Origin: Membranipora membranacea
Taxonomy: Eukaryota > Bryozoa > Gymnolaemata > Cheilostomatida > Membraniporidae
Assembly: GCA_914767715.1 (NCBI GenBank)
Contig: OU612071.1
Coordinates: 2,606,001-2,666,000, forward strand
DNA length: 60,000 nucleotides
Direction: 5' to 3'
Part shown: positions 12,192 through 27,300 of the stretch, piece by piece
How the letters are laid out: each line of letters starts with the position of its first letter
Numbering within the stretch: the stretch's first letter is position 1
Translations under genes and position numbers: made by a program
Notes under the pieces: generated by a model
Told to the model about the DNA's origin: nothing
What the model saw: only the letters and a program-made list of their open reading frames with translations
The model's database searches: none

Positions 12192-15100
12192 CGGATATAA
12201 TGCAGTCTCTAATAAAATATTCATTGATTTATGGATTTGTTTCATAGTGTTTTAATGTTTTATATTATCAAGACAGGCATGAATAAAAGTTTTTATGTTC
12301 AAAATAACCACCAAATAAAAGAAAAAGACACTAGTTTATACAAATTGTTGCTCACAGAAAATTGATTTTTTTATTAATCACACTTTGCGCAAACTCCAAA
12401 AGGCTACTAGGAACTGAGCTCGATGTCAAATGAAGAATTGTGAGAATGTCTATTGGAAAATACAGCTCCCTGATTGGAGAATGTTGAGTTGAAAATGCTA
12501 TTCTAAGAATAGTACAATTCAATGATGGTATATTATAGTGACGTAGGGGGTACCTGCATGGTACATGTCATCTTCATGGGGCTCAGTTATTTAAAGTCAA
12601 AAATGCTCAGTTGTAGTTATCTCCTCCTTACTTTTCGTAAAGCTATCTCCTTCCTACATTTTTTAATTCAGAACAACCACATTTGGTCACCTGGATCGTT
12701 AGTCAATCAGCTAACTATTCATTCATCTTTTTCTGCAAAAAACTCCAAATCTGACAAAAAATCTCCAAGTTCGTGTTTTTCTGTTCGGGAAGAATTAAAT
12801 TTCGACATGGTAACTCACAGAGATCTGGTTTTTTTTGGGAGCATCTGTTCATCACATTATCCAAGTCAGCTTTTGAGGGCATCTTTGAAATATTTTTTAA
12901 ACATAATTAAAATTGCGATTTACTTTTTCATTACGGTGTTTATTTCATCCATCAGTGCAGTGGCAATGTTGCACAAGGCAGTGCAAAGAGCCTATATATT
13001 TGTTGATTCTATGCCATTGTGCACAGTTTCAAACAAATTCTAATTGCCTTTTATCAAAGGAGTGGAGCAATTTACAAATGACAATGGAGATGCTAAACTG
13101 AACTTAAACAAAAGAATATTTCTGTTGGTTGATATAACCTTTCAGTATAGATTGTGGTGACCCATCAGTCCCCCATCAAATTCTTTCATAATGACTATAG
13201 ACCGCAAAATAATTAATATTATTAATATTTCCAAACATGGTTTGGATTTGGCTTTTTCAGTTGATACTGTTCAATGATAGCATTTTCAAACTACACCCAA
13301 ATGTTTGAGCTTATATTTTACTTGAATGTCATCCTAATATTTTTATTATTGAAAAACACTAATGTAACTATGCTGGATGCGTATAGGATTATGATAACTG
13401 TGTGTCTGGAGGGATCACCCTTAATAACACACATGATATTCTATGTGAAATATTCTGCTGCATTTTCAGTGAGCTGGTTTTTGTATGTTCGACCTTGGTG
13501 TAGTTATCACCATTAAGGAATTGCAGTCCTGAAATAACCATCGACAGCATTCATGTTACGGTTGAGTTTGTACATTTTCTTAAAAATCGTGCCCTGGGAC
13601 TGCATCTATACTGCAACAAGTTATAATGTTGTTACTTTTGAGGATTCGGTCAGCCAAACAGGTGGGCTACCTCAAAAAACAACAAATCTGAGATGGCCTC
13701 CAAACAAAATTGGAAGCAATTCTTCACGCAGTGCATTGAAACGATCCAAGTACAATTGAGACCTCTGCTGGATGAAGATATCAGTTAGAGCAATTACAGA
13801 CATTGTTTTCTCAGAGTAAATTTTCTAATTCCTCAAGAAAATCTTATTTGTAAACAACCAGTGTATTGCAGTCTCTATGTTTCATTACAGGGAAAGAATT
13901 TGTTACTGTTGTGCCTTGTTAATCTTTTCCAAAGGATTTAAAGGCAATGTAATTTTAGAATATCTAAACCTGAGGATTACCTTTGTGTCTCAAGACTTGT
14001 TGCTTCTCATGATATTTATGTATTATAGCATTATTACATCAGATTAAAACTGAAGGTTCAATTAAATCAGATGTCTAGTCGCAAGCAACATCCCGGACCA
14101 TAGGATGCAAAATTTGTTGCCTTAGTGGCCAGGCCGCAATATCTGCTCCAGGTTGCTCTCTGTTTGCAGGCGGGTCGGAGCACACCTGGGTTCCAACCAA
14201 AGCCCAGTGCTAGATAATTTGTAATTCCTGCTCAGTCCAAATATACTTTCCAACCAGCATTCCAAGCCCGAAACCCCAGTTCTGATACAAAAAATTTAGC
14301 CCATATTGAGTGCCCCGTTTTTTATACCAATTTTATTGCATCTAAAATATCATATCATATTATGTTGAATCAATAGGCTCTAGAGGCTGGCTACTCATAT
14401 ATTTACATTTTTGCAATCGACCATGACACCTTGTCGACATTCAATTATCCACACTCTCTTTACTCAACAAAAACATGGTCCATGCGATCACTTCACTTTT
14501 GGTTAGCCGGGTAAACCTTCTTCCGGGAGTTATTGCACAATCGAGTAGAGGGTGCCCTGGGACTGCATCTATACTGCAACACGTTATAATGTTGTTACTT
14601 ATGAGGATTCGGTTAGCCAAACAGGTGGGCTGCCTCCATAAACAACAAATCTAAGATGGCCTCCAAAAAAGTCTGAAGCAATTCTCCACGCGGTGCATTG
14701 AAACGATCCAAGTGCAATTGAGACCTAAGTTGGATAAAGATATCAGTTAGAGCAATTACAGACATTGTTTTCTCAGAGTAAATTTTCTAATTCCTCAAGA
14801 AAATATTATTTGTAAACAACCAGTTGTATTGCAGTCTCTGTGTTTCATTACAGGGAAAGAATCTGTTACTGTTGTGCCTTGTTTATCTTTTCCAAATGAT
14901 TTAAAGGCAATGTAATATTAGAATATCAAAACCTGAGGATAACCTATGTGTCTCAAGACTGATTAAAATTGAAGGTTGATTTAAATCAGATGTCTTGTCA
15001 CAAGCCACATCCCGGAGCATAGGCGGCGAAATTCGTTGCCTTAGTGGCCAGGCCACAATATCTGCGCCAGGTTGCTCTCTGTTTGCACGCAGGTCGGAGG

Positions 15101-18100
15101 ACACCTGGGCGCCAACCAATGCCCAGTAGAAGATGGACCGCAGATACATTCGATATGAGGCCCTTTCGATAAATTTAAGGTTCAATGATTGCACAGACCA
15201 AGGGTACATTGTGGCAGCATCATTCAAGGATTGTTATAATTATTCCTATTGTAAAAACTGCCACAATACTGCCTTCCTAGCTATACCCATCGTATCAATT
15301 TAGCTAGGATAGTTAGGTGTAATTTAAGCGTATAACTTCATGTCTAATTGTGGAGTAAGGCTGTACAAAGAGAAATTTTTAAGGGAGAGCCTGCATATTC
15401 TCTTTTTCATTGTAATCAAAAACTTTGAATTCAATTCATTCTCCAGAACCCTATAATTGTGACAAATAGATGAAAGGAGTTTTTGGCATCAAGCTTCCCA
15501 TAACTTTCCCCATGACGCAAAGCTTGCAGATACCTTGACAAAGGAGTAAAAAACTCGGGACCATTTCCCCCTTGTGATTTAATTGTGGACAACGTTTTAA
15601 CCAGGTTGTTGGCGGGGGTGGAGTTGGGTTTTTTATGCTTCTCGGCACTGCGCACTTGGGAACTCTTGTTGAACGGTGATTTCCTCTAGGGTGACCCTTT
15701 CTAAATAGATAACATAGTTCCTAGCCTGTGATGAGACAGTGACACCTGTGGTGTTGTAACATTGCCATCAGAGAAAATTGTTCGATTTAGTCAATTTAAT
15801 TCTTGAGCATTTAAACACGGCTTGTAAGATTTGCTTAAGTACCTAGCATTGGTCTCCAGCGAAGCTGTGTATAGGATTATGTCATTGATCAGGTGATACA
15901 GCAGTACTTTTAATTGTTTTGGTTGTTCTAAATTATTTGGAGCAGATTTCATAAGTTTAATAATTAACAAAGGTTCACAACTTGAGTTTCAGTGTGTTAT
16001 CCTTATTATGAAAGTATCGATAACAATTTGTTTACATAGCAGTTTGAAAAGATCCGTACAATGAAACAGAAATATATCACATATTCTAAGCAAGACTAAA
16101 TTATAGTCATAACTCCTTGGTTGAAGCTGGAAACAGTAACCAGTCGCAGCATTAGAAGGCAGTGTTGTTGAGTTCAACAAGTTTTATTCTTTTTTCTCAA
16201 TTAAGCAACATGTCAATCTTAGACAACAACACATGTTGTATTACACTCTCCGAACCCTCCATTATCTGTTTTAGTTACTGGGTGCAAGCGGACGTGGATG
16301 GTATAGCTGCCACCACAATAAGGATATCATAATCACTAAGCTTCAACTTAAGAAAACCAATATCAATCATCATTAAATTATGTCAGTTGTCGATGTCATT
16401 AAACCAAGTAGTGTATTTTTTCCCTAATCACACAAAACTTAATATCAATTATTTGACATCTGGCAGTTTGAAATTATCCACATAATATGACAAGTGTCCA
16501 AAACTTTTATTGGCATAATAATTGATCCAACAACTATTAGTATGTAGGCGTATTAAGTTCAGATCCTGCACCCTACCTCCTGGGAACAATGATATTTCCC
16601 TATCAACCATAATTTATATGGAAATAAACAATATGAAAATAATAACAGCTTCCAGCTCATCAGATGTTGCCTGTCCTGAAAGTATAAAAGAAGAGACCAA
16701 TTAATACAAAGATCACAAGACTACAGCCTCACATCACTGCACAGCACTGTCTCAAACCTCTTAATCCACAGTAAGTATCTGGTTGTAAATTTACTGATCA
16801 GGAATTGTATGAGGTAATGCCGCGCTGGAAGTAAATTTTTGTATTTGTTTTCTGTATTATCTCATTGAGGAAGTTTCTATAAATCAAGCTGGTATAATGG
16901 AATGCATATTCTTTATCTGATGTAGATAGAAGAAACTGGAAATGAAGGTCTTTGCACTTCTATCCCTGATCGTTACTGCACTTGGTGAGTTTCACTTCTT
17001 CTTCTTGTTTTATATTTTTTCAGTGAATACTGAGACCTGTTCTACATGTGGTATTTAGGTAGATATTGGATGACTGATGCATTAATGTTTCCACCGACTG
17101 TGGTGTTTTATGATCTTCAAAGACATAATTAAACCATATCTGATATAATTAGTTACATTGAGGTCTAAAATACAAATCACCCCATAGCATTTGATCAGAT
17201 CACATTCACTCCATAAGCGTGGTTGATCTTGAAATGTAATATAATAGACGGTACAGAATAAACTGTTTGATGATTGTGATGATAATTTATTTATCATCGC
17301 AACTGCAAAAGGGTAATGTTCATAAGTTTATAAATTTACACTGTGTCTTTATAGCTGTTGTACAGATTGAAGCTGGGATCTTAAGTTCGGTGATAGAGTC
17401 AGTAGCTACCGAAGTAGCTGTTGACGAAATCGAAGGCTAAACACCCACCAGCGGACCAAATTGAGGTGAGCAGATACAATAAGACTACAATCTTTGTATT
17501 ATAGATATTGCACATATATGTACTGATAAGAAAACAAAATTATAATGAAAATTCTAAAATAATTTTATTGGTTGATGCAACTCTGAATATTTGTTTTTAA
17601 TGTTGTCGTAAACAAATCAGTTTTATGCATATAAATCAAATTAATTTATTTTTTCCAAAACATTCTAGGTTCGAGATATGTCTGCAACCAAGAGAAAATC
17701 ACACAGAATTTATAAGCTCTTGTCAATCAACTGTGTATTGAATCTAATTTAATCAATAAATAATATTTAGCAATAAAGCAAAACCTCCTTGCACACAGTT
17801 TAATAATTATATTTCAAACACAAATAACAATTCCTAAATTATTATGGCATTCAGTTTGGTTATGTCATACCCATAAGATAGAGAGCGAAACCTCCTATGC
17901 CATTCTACACCATTAAAGGGAACTGACATTGATTGTTCAAGCCAGAACAGTGACAGGACTCACAACATCTGCACGTGCTTACATTGTAAAATCTAAAGTT
18001 ACTTAAGGGTACCAGAAAGGTACAATTTCATACATGGTATACATTGAACTCTATCCTGGAACAGCAGCTCACTCATAGCCTTATAAACAATAATCACTCA

Positions 18101-18298
18101 ATTTAGGAATACTTACTTGATTTTATGAACTCCTCAATCCTCTAATAATTTAAGTTTATAGATGTCTATGTGATTTGCTATGTGAAATGCTATGTGAAAT
18201 GCTATGTGATTGGCTGTCCCTAGTAGAGGGTGCCATCTTTACTGTATGACCACGTGACAGACACCTGACTAAAACCGTTACAACAAGATGCATTCTTC
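12192..18298 (+). repeat. Array unit 3
   Basis: The left half is essentially identical to unit 2. The right half carries its own variants (tagcag near 16038, ttagacaac near 16219, a shortened T run near 17596). It has three rather than two copies of a 12-bp tgctatgtgaaa motif near its end, which accounts for most of its 11-bp excess over unit 2. Confidence 0.93.
16942..17440 (+). CDS. Small secreted acidic peptide precursor, unit 3 (spliced)
   Basis: TATA is at 16683-16690. Coding parts are 16942-16984 and 17355-17440; the 3' UTR exon starts at 17669. The coding sequence is identical to units 1 and 2, while the introns differ at several positions (for example tgtctttatag before exon 3). Splice sites are intact. 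Confidence 0.72.
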
Positions 18299-21200
18299 CG
18301 GATATAATGCAGTCTCTAATAAAATATTCATTGATTTATGGATTTGTTTCATAGTGTTTTAATGTTTTATATTATCAAGACAGGCATGAATAAAAGTTTT
18401 TATGTTCAAAATAACCACCAAATAAAAGAAAAAGACACTAGTTTATACAAATTGTTGCTCACAGAAAATTGATTTTTTTATTAATCACACTTTGCGCAAA
18501 CTCCAAAAGGCTACTAGGAACTGAGCTCGATGTCAAATGAAAAATTGTGAGAATGTCTATTGGAAAATACAGCTCCCTGATTGGAGAATGGTGAGTTGAA
18601 AATGCTATTCTAAGAATAGTACAATTCAATGATGGTATATTATAGTGACGTAAGGGGTACCTGCATGGTACATGTCATCTTCATGGGGCTCAGTTATTTA
18701 AAGTCAAAAATGCTCAGTTGTAGTTATCTCCTCCTTACTTTTCAAAAAGCTATCTCCTTCCTACATTTTTTAATTCAGAATAACCACATTTGGTCACCTG
18801 GATTGTTAGTCAATCAGCTAACTATTCATTCATCTTTTTCTGCAAAAAACTCCAAATCTGACAAAAAATCTCCAAGTTCGTGTTTTTCTGTTCGGGAAGA
18901 ATTAAATTTCGACATGGTAACTCATAGAGATCTGGTTTTTTTTGGAGCATCTGTTTATCACATTATCCAAGTGAGCTTTTGAGGGCATCTTTGAAATATT
19001 TTTTAAACATAATTAAAATTGCGATTTACTTTTTCATTACGGTGTTTATTTCATCCATCAGTGCAGTGGCAATGTTGCACAAGGCAGTGCAAAGAGCCTA
19101 TATATTTGTTGATTCTATGCCATTGTGCACAGTTTCAAACAAATTCTAATTGCCTTTTATCAAAGGAGTGGAGCAATTTACAAATGACAATGGAGATGCT
19201 AAACTGAACTTAAACAAAAGAATATTTCTGTTGGTTGATATAACCTTTCAGTATAGATTGTGGTGACCCATCAGTCCCCCATCAAATTCTTTCATAATGA
19301 CTATAGACCGCAAAATAATTAATATTATTAATATTTCCAAACATGGTTTGGATTTGGCTTTTTCAGTTGATACTGTTCAATGATAGAATTTTCAAACTAC
19401 ACCCAAATGTTTGAGCTTATATTTTACTTGAATGTCATCCTAATATTTTTATTATTGAAAAACACTAATGTAACTATGCTGGATGCGTATAGGATTATGA
19501 TAACTGTGTGTCTGGAGGGATCACCCTTAATAACACACATGATATTCTATGTGAAATATTCTGCTGCATTTTCAGTGAGCTGGTTTTTGTATGTTCGACC
19601 TTGGTGTAGTTATCACCATTAAGGAATTGCAGTCCTGAAATAACCATCGACAGCATTCATGTTACGGTTGAGTTTGTACATTTTCTGAAAAACCGTGCCC
19701 TGGGACTGCATCTATACTGCAACAAGTTATAATGTTGTTACTTTTGAGGATTCGGTCAGCCAAACAGGTGGGCTACCTCAAAAAACAACAAATCTGAGAT
19801 GGCCTCTAAACAAAATTGGAAGCAATTCTTCACGCAGTGGATTGAAACGATCCAAGTACAATTGAGACCTCTGCTGGATGAAGATATCAGTGAGAGCAAT
19901 TACAGACATTGTTTTCTCAGAGTAAATTTTCTAATCCCTCAAGAAAATCTTATTTGTAAACAACCAGTGTATTGCAGTCTCTATGTTTCATTACAGGGAA
20001 AGAATTTGTTACTGTTGTGCCTTGTTAATCTTTTCCAAAGGATTTAAAGGCAATGTAATTTTAGAATATCTAAACCTGAGGATTACCTTTGTGTCTCAAG
20101 ACTTGTTGCTTCTCATGATATTTATGTATTATAGCATTATTACATCAGATTAAAACTGAAGGTTCAATTAAATCAGATGTCTAGTCGCAAGCAACATCCC
20201 GGACCATAGGATGCAAAATTTGTTGCCTTAGTGGCCAGGCCGCAATATCTGCTCCAGGTTGCTCTCTGTTTGCAGGCGGGTTGGAGCACACCTGGGTTCC
20301 AACCAAAGCCCAGTGCTAGATAATTTGTAATTCCTGCTCAGTCCAAATATACTTTCCAACCAGCATTCCAAGCCCGAAACCCCAGTTCTGATACAAAAAA
20401 TTTAGCCCATATTGAGTGCCCCGTTTTTTATACCAATTTTATTGCATCTAAAATATCATATCATATTATGTTGAATCAATAGGCTCTAGAGGCTGGCTAC
20501 TCATATATTTACATTTTTGCAATCGACCATGACACCTTGTCGACATTCAATTATCCACACTCTCTTTACTCAACAAAAACATGGTCCATGCGATCACTTC
20601 AGTTTTGGTTAGCCGGGTAAACCTTCTTCCGGGAGTTATTGCACAATCGAGTAGAGGGTGCCCTGGGACTGCATCTATACTGCAACACGTTATAATGTTG
20701 TTACTTATGAGGATTCGGTTAGCCAAACAGGTGGGCTGCCTCCATAAACAACAAATCTGAGATGGCCTCCAAAAAAGTCTGAAGCAATTCTCCACGCGAT
20801 GCATTGAAACGATCCAAGTACAATTGAGACCTAAGCTGGATGAAGATGTCAGTTAGAGCAATTACAGACATTGTTTTCTCAGAGTAAATTTTCTAATTCC
20901 TCAAGAAAATCTTATTTGTAAACAACCAGTTGTATTGCAGTCTCTGTGTTTCATTACAGGGAAAGAATTTGTTACTGTTGTGCCTTGTTTATCTTTTCCA
21001 AATGATTTGAAGGCAATGTAATATTAGAATATCAAAACCTGAGGATAACCTATGTGTCTCAAGACTGATTAAAATTGAAGGTTGATTTAAATCAGATGTC
21101 CTGTCACAAGCCACATCCCGGAGCATAGGCGGCGAAATTCGTTGCCTTAGTGGCCAGGCCACAATATCTGCGCCAGGTTGCTCTCTGTTTGCACGCAGGT

Positions 21201-24200
21201 CGGAGGACACCTGGGCGCCAATCAATGCCCAGTAGAAGATGGACCGCAGATACATTCGATATGAGGCCCTTTCGATAAATTTAAGGTTCAATGATTGCAC
21301 AGACCAAGGGTACATTGTGGCAGCATCATTCAAGGATTGTTATAATTATTCCTATTGTAAAAACTGCCACAATACTGCCTTCCTAGCTATACCCATCGTA
21401 TCAATTTAGCTAGGATAGTTAGGTGTAATTTAAGCGTATAACTTCATGTCTAATTGTGGAGTAAGGCTGTACAAAGAGAAATTTTTAAGGGAGAGCCTGC
21501 ATATTCTCTTTTTTATTGTAATCAAAAACTTTGAATTCAGTTCATTCTCCAGAACCCTATAATTGTGACAAATAGATGAAAGGAGGTTTTGGCATCAAGC
21601 TTCCCATAACTTTCCCCATGACGCAAAGCTTGCAGATACCTTGACCAAGGAGTAAAAAACTCGGGACCATTTCCCCCTTGTGATTTAATTGTGGACAACG
21701 TTTTAACCAGGTTGTTGGCGGGGGTGGAGTTGGGTTTTGTATGCTTCTCGGCACTGCGCACTTGGGAACTCTTGTTGAACGGTGATTTCCTCTAGGGTGA
21801 CCCTTTCTAAATAGATAACATAGTTCCTAGCCTGTGATGAGACAGTGACACCTGTGGTGTTGTAACATTGCCATCAGAGAAAATTGTTCGATTTAGACAA
21901 TTTAATTCTTGAGCATTTAAACACGGCTTGTAAGATTTGCTTAAGTACCTAGCATTGTTCCCCAGCGAAGCTGTGTATAGGATTATATCATTGATCAGGT
22001 GATACAGCAGTACTTTTAATTGTTTTGGTTGTTCTAAATTATTTGGAGAAGATTTCATAAGTTTAATAATTAACAAAGGTTCACAACTTGAGTTTCAGTG
22101 TGTTATCCTTATTATGAAAGTATCGATAACAATTTGTTTACATAGCAGTTTGAAAAGATCAGTACAATGAAACAGAGTTACACAGTGATTTAGGCGAACA
22201 GAAATATATCACATATTCTAAGCAAGACTAAATTATAGTCATAACTCCTTGCTTGAAGCTGGAAACAGTAACCAGTCGCAGCATTAGAAGGCAGTGTTGT
22301 TGAGTTCAACAAGTTTTATTCTTTTTTCTCAATTAAGCAACATGTCAATCTTTTACAACAACACATGTTGTATTACACTCTCCGAACCCTCCATTATCTG
22401 TTTTAGTTACTGGGTGCAAGCGGACGTGGATGGTATAGCTGCCACCACAATAAGGATATCATAATCACTAAGCTTCAACTTAAGAAAACCAATATCAATC
22501 ATCATTAAATTATGTCAGTTGTCGATGTCATTAAACCAAGTTGTGTATTTTTTTCCCTAATCACACAAAACTTAATATCAATTATTTGACATCTGGCAGT
22601 TTGAAATTATCCACATAATATGACAAGTGTCCAACACTTTTATTGGCATAATAATTGATCCAACAACTATTAGTATGTAGGCGTATTAAGTTCAGATCCT
22701 GCACCCTACCTCCTGGGAACAATGATATTTCCCTATCAACCGTAATTTATATGGAAATAAACAATATGAAAATAATAACAGCTTCCAGCTCATCAGATGT
22801 TGCCTGTCCTGAAAGTATAAAAGAAGAGACCAATTAATACAAAGATCACAAGACTACAGCCTCACATCACTGCACAGCACTGTCTCAAACCTCTTAATCC
22901 ACAGTAAGTATCTGGTTGTAAATTTACTGATCAGGAATTGTATGAGGTAATGCCGCGAAATGGAGAACTGGAAATGAAGGTCTTTGCACTTCTATCCCTG
23001 ATCGTTACTGCACTTGGTGAGTTTCACTTCTTCTTCTTGTTTTATATTTTTTCAGTGAATACTGAGACCTGTTCTACATGTGGTATTTAGGTAGATATTG
23101 GATGACTGATGCATTAATGTTTCCACCGACTGTGGTGTTTTATGATCTTCAAAGACATAATTAAACCATATCTGATATAATTAGTTACATTGAGGTCTAA
23201 AATACGAATCACCCCATAGCATTTGATCAGATCACATTCACTCCATAAGCGTGGTTGATCTTGAAATGTAATATAATAGACGGTACAGAATAAACTGTTT
23301 GATGATTGTGATGATAATTTATTTATCATCGCAACTGCAAAAGGGTAATGTTCATAAGTTTATAAATTTACACTGTGTTTTTATAGCTGTTGTACAGATT
23401 GAAGCTGGGATCTTAAGTTCGGTGATAGAGTCAGTAGCTACCGAAGTAGCTGTTGACGAAATCGAAGGCTAGCCACCCACCAGCGGACCAAATTGAGGTG
23501 AGCAGATACAATAAGACTACAATCTTTGTATTATAGATATTGCACATATATGTACTGATAAGAAAACAAAATTATAATGAAAATTCTAAAATAATTTTAT
23601 TGGTTGATGCAACTCTGAATATTTGGTTTTTAATGTTGTCGTAAACAAATCAGTTTTATGCATATAAATCAAATTAATTTATCTTTTCCAAAACATTCTA
23701 GGTTCGAGATATGTCTGCAACCAAGAGAAAATCACACAGGATTTATAAGCTCTTGTCAATCAACTGTGTATTGAATCTAATTTAATCAATAAATAATATT
23801 TAGCAATAAAGCAAAACCTCCTTGCACACAGTTTAATAATTATATTTCAAACACAAATAACAATTCCTAAATTATTATGGCATTCAGTTTGGTTATGTCA
23901 TACCCATAAGATAGAGAGCGAAACCTTCTATGCCATTCTACACCATTAAAGGGAACTGAAATTGATTGTTCAAGCCAGAACAGTGACAGGACTCACAACA
24001 TCTGCACGTGCTTACATTGTAAAATCTAAAGTTACTTAAGGGTACCAGACAGGTACAATTTCATACATGGTATACATTGAAATCAATCCTGGAACAGCAG
24101 CTCACTCATAGCCTTATAAACAATAATCACTCAATTTAGGAATACTTACTTGATTTTATGAACTCCTCAATCCTCTAATAATTTAAGTTTATAGATGTCT

Positions 24201-24331
24201 ATGTGATTTGCTATGTGAAATGCTGTGTGAAATGCTATGTGATTGGCTGTCCCTAGTAGAGGGTGCCATCTTTACTGTATGACCACGTGACAGTCACCTG
24301 ACTAAAACCGCTACAACAAGATGCATTCTTC
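18299..24331 (+). repeat. Array unit 4 (intron-1 deletion)
   Basis: Shortest unit. It lacks about 101 bp net in the 3' part of intron 1 of the peptide gene, just before 22974. Near 22177-22200 it has an extra segment of about 26 bp, shared with unit 5 and absent from units 1-3. Confidence 0.93.
22974..23472 (+). CDS. Small secreted acidic peptide precursor, unit 4 (intron-1 acceptor lost)
   Basis: TATA is at 22816-22823 and the exon-1 donor at 22904 is intact. The usual intron-1 branch region and acceptor are deleted: from the TATA to the ATG is 158 bases instead of 259. Coding parts 22974-23016 and 23387-23472 still encode the same 42 residues. The stop is TAG at 23470-23472 instead of TAA. 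With intron 1 retained, an upstream ATG at 22950 is in frame and would add eight residues (MPRNGELE) before the normal start; a two-codon upstream frame from 22942 overlaps it. The altered start could impair the signal peptide. This copy may be expressed differently, be neofunctional, or be decaying. Confidence 0.6.
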
Positions 24332-27300
24332 CGGATATAATGCAGTCTCTAATAAAATATTCATTGATTTATGGATTTGTTTCATAGTGTTTTAATGTTT
24401 TATATTATCAAGACAGGCATGAATAAAAGTTTTTATGTTCAAAATAACCACCAAATAAAAGAAAAAGACACTAGTTTATACAAATTGTTGCTCACAGAAA
24501 ATTGATTTTTTTATTAATCACACTTTGCGCAAACTCCAAAAGGCTACTAGGAACTGAGCTCGATGTCAAATGAAAAATTGTGAGAATGTCTATTGGAAAA
24601 TACAGCTCCCTGATTGGAGAATGGTGAGTTGAAAATGCTATTCTAAGAATAGTACAATTCAATGATGGTATATTATAGTGACGTAGGGGGTACCTGCATG
24701 GTACATGTCATCTTCATGGGGCTCAGTTATTTAAAGTCAAAAATGCTCAGTTGTAGTTATCTCCTCCTTACTTTTCAAAAAGCTATCTCCTTCCTACATT
24801 TTTTAATTCAGAATAACCACATTTGGTCACCTGGATCATTAGTCAATCAGCTAACTATTCATTCATCTTTTTCTGCAAAAACTCCAAATCTGACAAAAAA
24901 TCTCCAAGCTCGTGTTTTCTGTTCGGGAAGAATTAAATTTCGACATGGTAACTCACAGTGATCTGGTTTTTTTTGGAGCATCTGTTCATCACATTATCCA
25001 AGTGAGCTTTTGAGGGCATCTTTGAAATATTTTTTAAACATAATTAAAATTGCGATTTACTTTTTCATTACGGTGTTTATTTCATCCATCAGTGCAGTGG
25101 CAATGTTGCACAAGGCAGTGCAAAGAGCCTATATATTTGTTGATTCTATGCCATTGTGCACAGTTTCAAACAAATTCTAATTGCCTTTTATCAAAGGAGT
25201 GGAGCAATTTACAAATGACAATGGAGATGCTAAACTGAACTTAAACAAAAGAATATTTCTGTTGGTTGATATAACCTTTCAGTATAGATTGTGGTGACCC
25301 ATCAGTCCCCCATCAAATTCTTTCATAATGACTATAGACCGCAAAATAATTAATATTATTAATATTTCCAAACATGGTTTGGATTTGGCTTTTTCAGTTG
25401 ATACTGTTCAATGATAGCATTTTCAAACTACACCCAAATGTTTGAGCTTATATTTTAATTGAATGTCATCCTAATATTTTTATTATTGAAAAACACTAAT
25501 GTAACTATGCTGGATGCGTATAGGATTATGATAACTGTGTGTCTGGAGGGATCACCCTTAATAACACACATGATATTCTATGTGAAATATTCTGCTGCAT
25601 TTTCAGTGAGCTGGTTTTTGTATGTTCGACCTTGGTGTAGTTATCACCATTAAGGAATTGCAGTCCTGAAATAACCATCGACAGCATTCATGTTACGATT
25701 GAGTTTGTACATTTTCTTAAAAATCGTGCCCTGGGACTACATCTATACTGCAACAAGTTATAATGTTGTTACTTTTGAGGATTCGGTCAGCCAAACAGGT
25801 GGGCTACCTCAAAAAACAACAAATCTGAGATGGCCTCCAAACAAAATTGGAAGCAATTCTTCACGCAGTGCATTGAAACGATCCAAGTACAATTGAGACC
25901 TCTGCTGGATGAAGATATCAGTGAGAGCAATTACAGACATTGTTTTCTCAGAGTAAATTTTCTAATCCCTCAAGAAAATCTTATTTGTAAACAACCAGTG
26001 TATTGCAGTCTCTATGTTTCATTACAGGGAAAGAATTTGTTACTGTTGTGCCTTGTTAATCTTTTCCAAAGGATTTAAAGGCAATGTAATTTTAGAATAT
26101 CTAAACCTGAGGATTACCTTTGTGTCTCAAGACTTGTTGCTTCTCATGATATTTATGTATTATAGCATTATTACATCAGATTAAAACTGAAGGTTCAATT
26201 AAATCAGATGTCTAGTCGCAAGCAACATCCCGGACCATAGGATGCAAAATTTGTTGCCTTAGTGGCCAGGCCGCAATATCTGCTCCAGGTTGCTCTCTGT
26301 TTGCAGGCGTGTCGGAGCACACCTGGGTTCCAACCAAAGCCCAGTGCTAGATAATTTGTAATTCCTGCTCAGTCCAAATATACTTTCCAACCAGCATTCC
26401 AAGCCCGAAACCCCAGTTCTGATACAAAAAATTTAGCCCATATTGAGTGCCCCGTTTTTTATACCAATTTTATTGCATCTAAAATATCATATCATATTAT
26501 GTTGAATCAATAGGCTCTAGAGGCTGGCTACTCATATATTTACATTTTTGCAATCGACCATGACACCTTGTCGACATTCAATTATCCACACTCTCTTTAC
26601 TCAACAAAAACATGGTCCATGCGATCACTTCACTTTTGGTTAGCCGGGTAAACCTTCTTCCGGGAGTTATTGCACAATCGAGTAGAGGGTGCCCTGGGAC
26701 TGCATCTATACTGCAACACGTTATAATGTTGTTACTTATGAGGATTCGGTTAGCCAAACAGGTGGGCTGCCTCCATAAACAACAAATCTGAGATGGCCTC
26801 CAAAAAAGTCTGAAGCAATTCTCCACGCGGTGCATTGAAACGATCCAAGTACAATTGAGACCTAAGCTGGATGAAGATATCAGTTAGAGCAATTACAGAC
26901 ATTGTTTTCTCAGAGTAAATTTTCTAATTCCTCAAGAAAATCTTATTTGTAAACAACCAGTTGTATTGCAGTCTCTGTGTTTCATTACAGGGAAAGAATT
27001 TGTTACTGTTGTGCCTTGTTTATCTTTTCCAAATGATTTAAAGGCAATGTAATATTAGAATATCAAAACCTGAGGATAACCTATGTGTCTCAAGACTGAT
27101 TAAAATTGAAGGTTGATTTAAATCAGATGTCTTGTCACAATCCACATCCCGGAGCATAGGCGGCGAAAATCGTTGCCTTAGTGGTCAGGCCACAATATCT
27201 GCGCCAGGTTGCTTTCTGTTTGCACGCAGGTCGGAGGACACCTGGGCGCCAACCAATGCCCAGTAGAAGATGGACCGCAGATACATTCGATATGAGGCCC

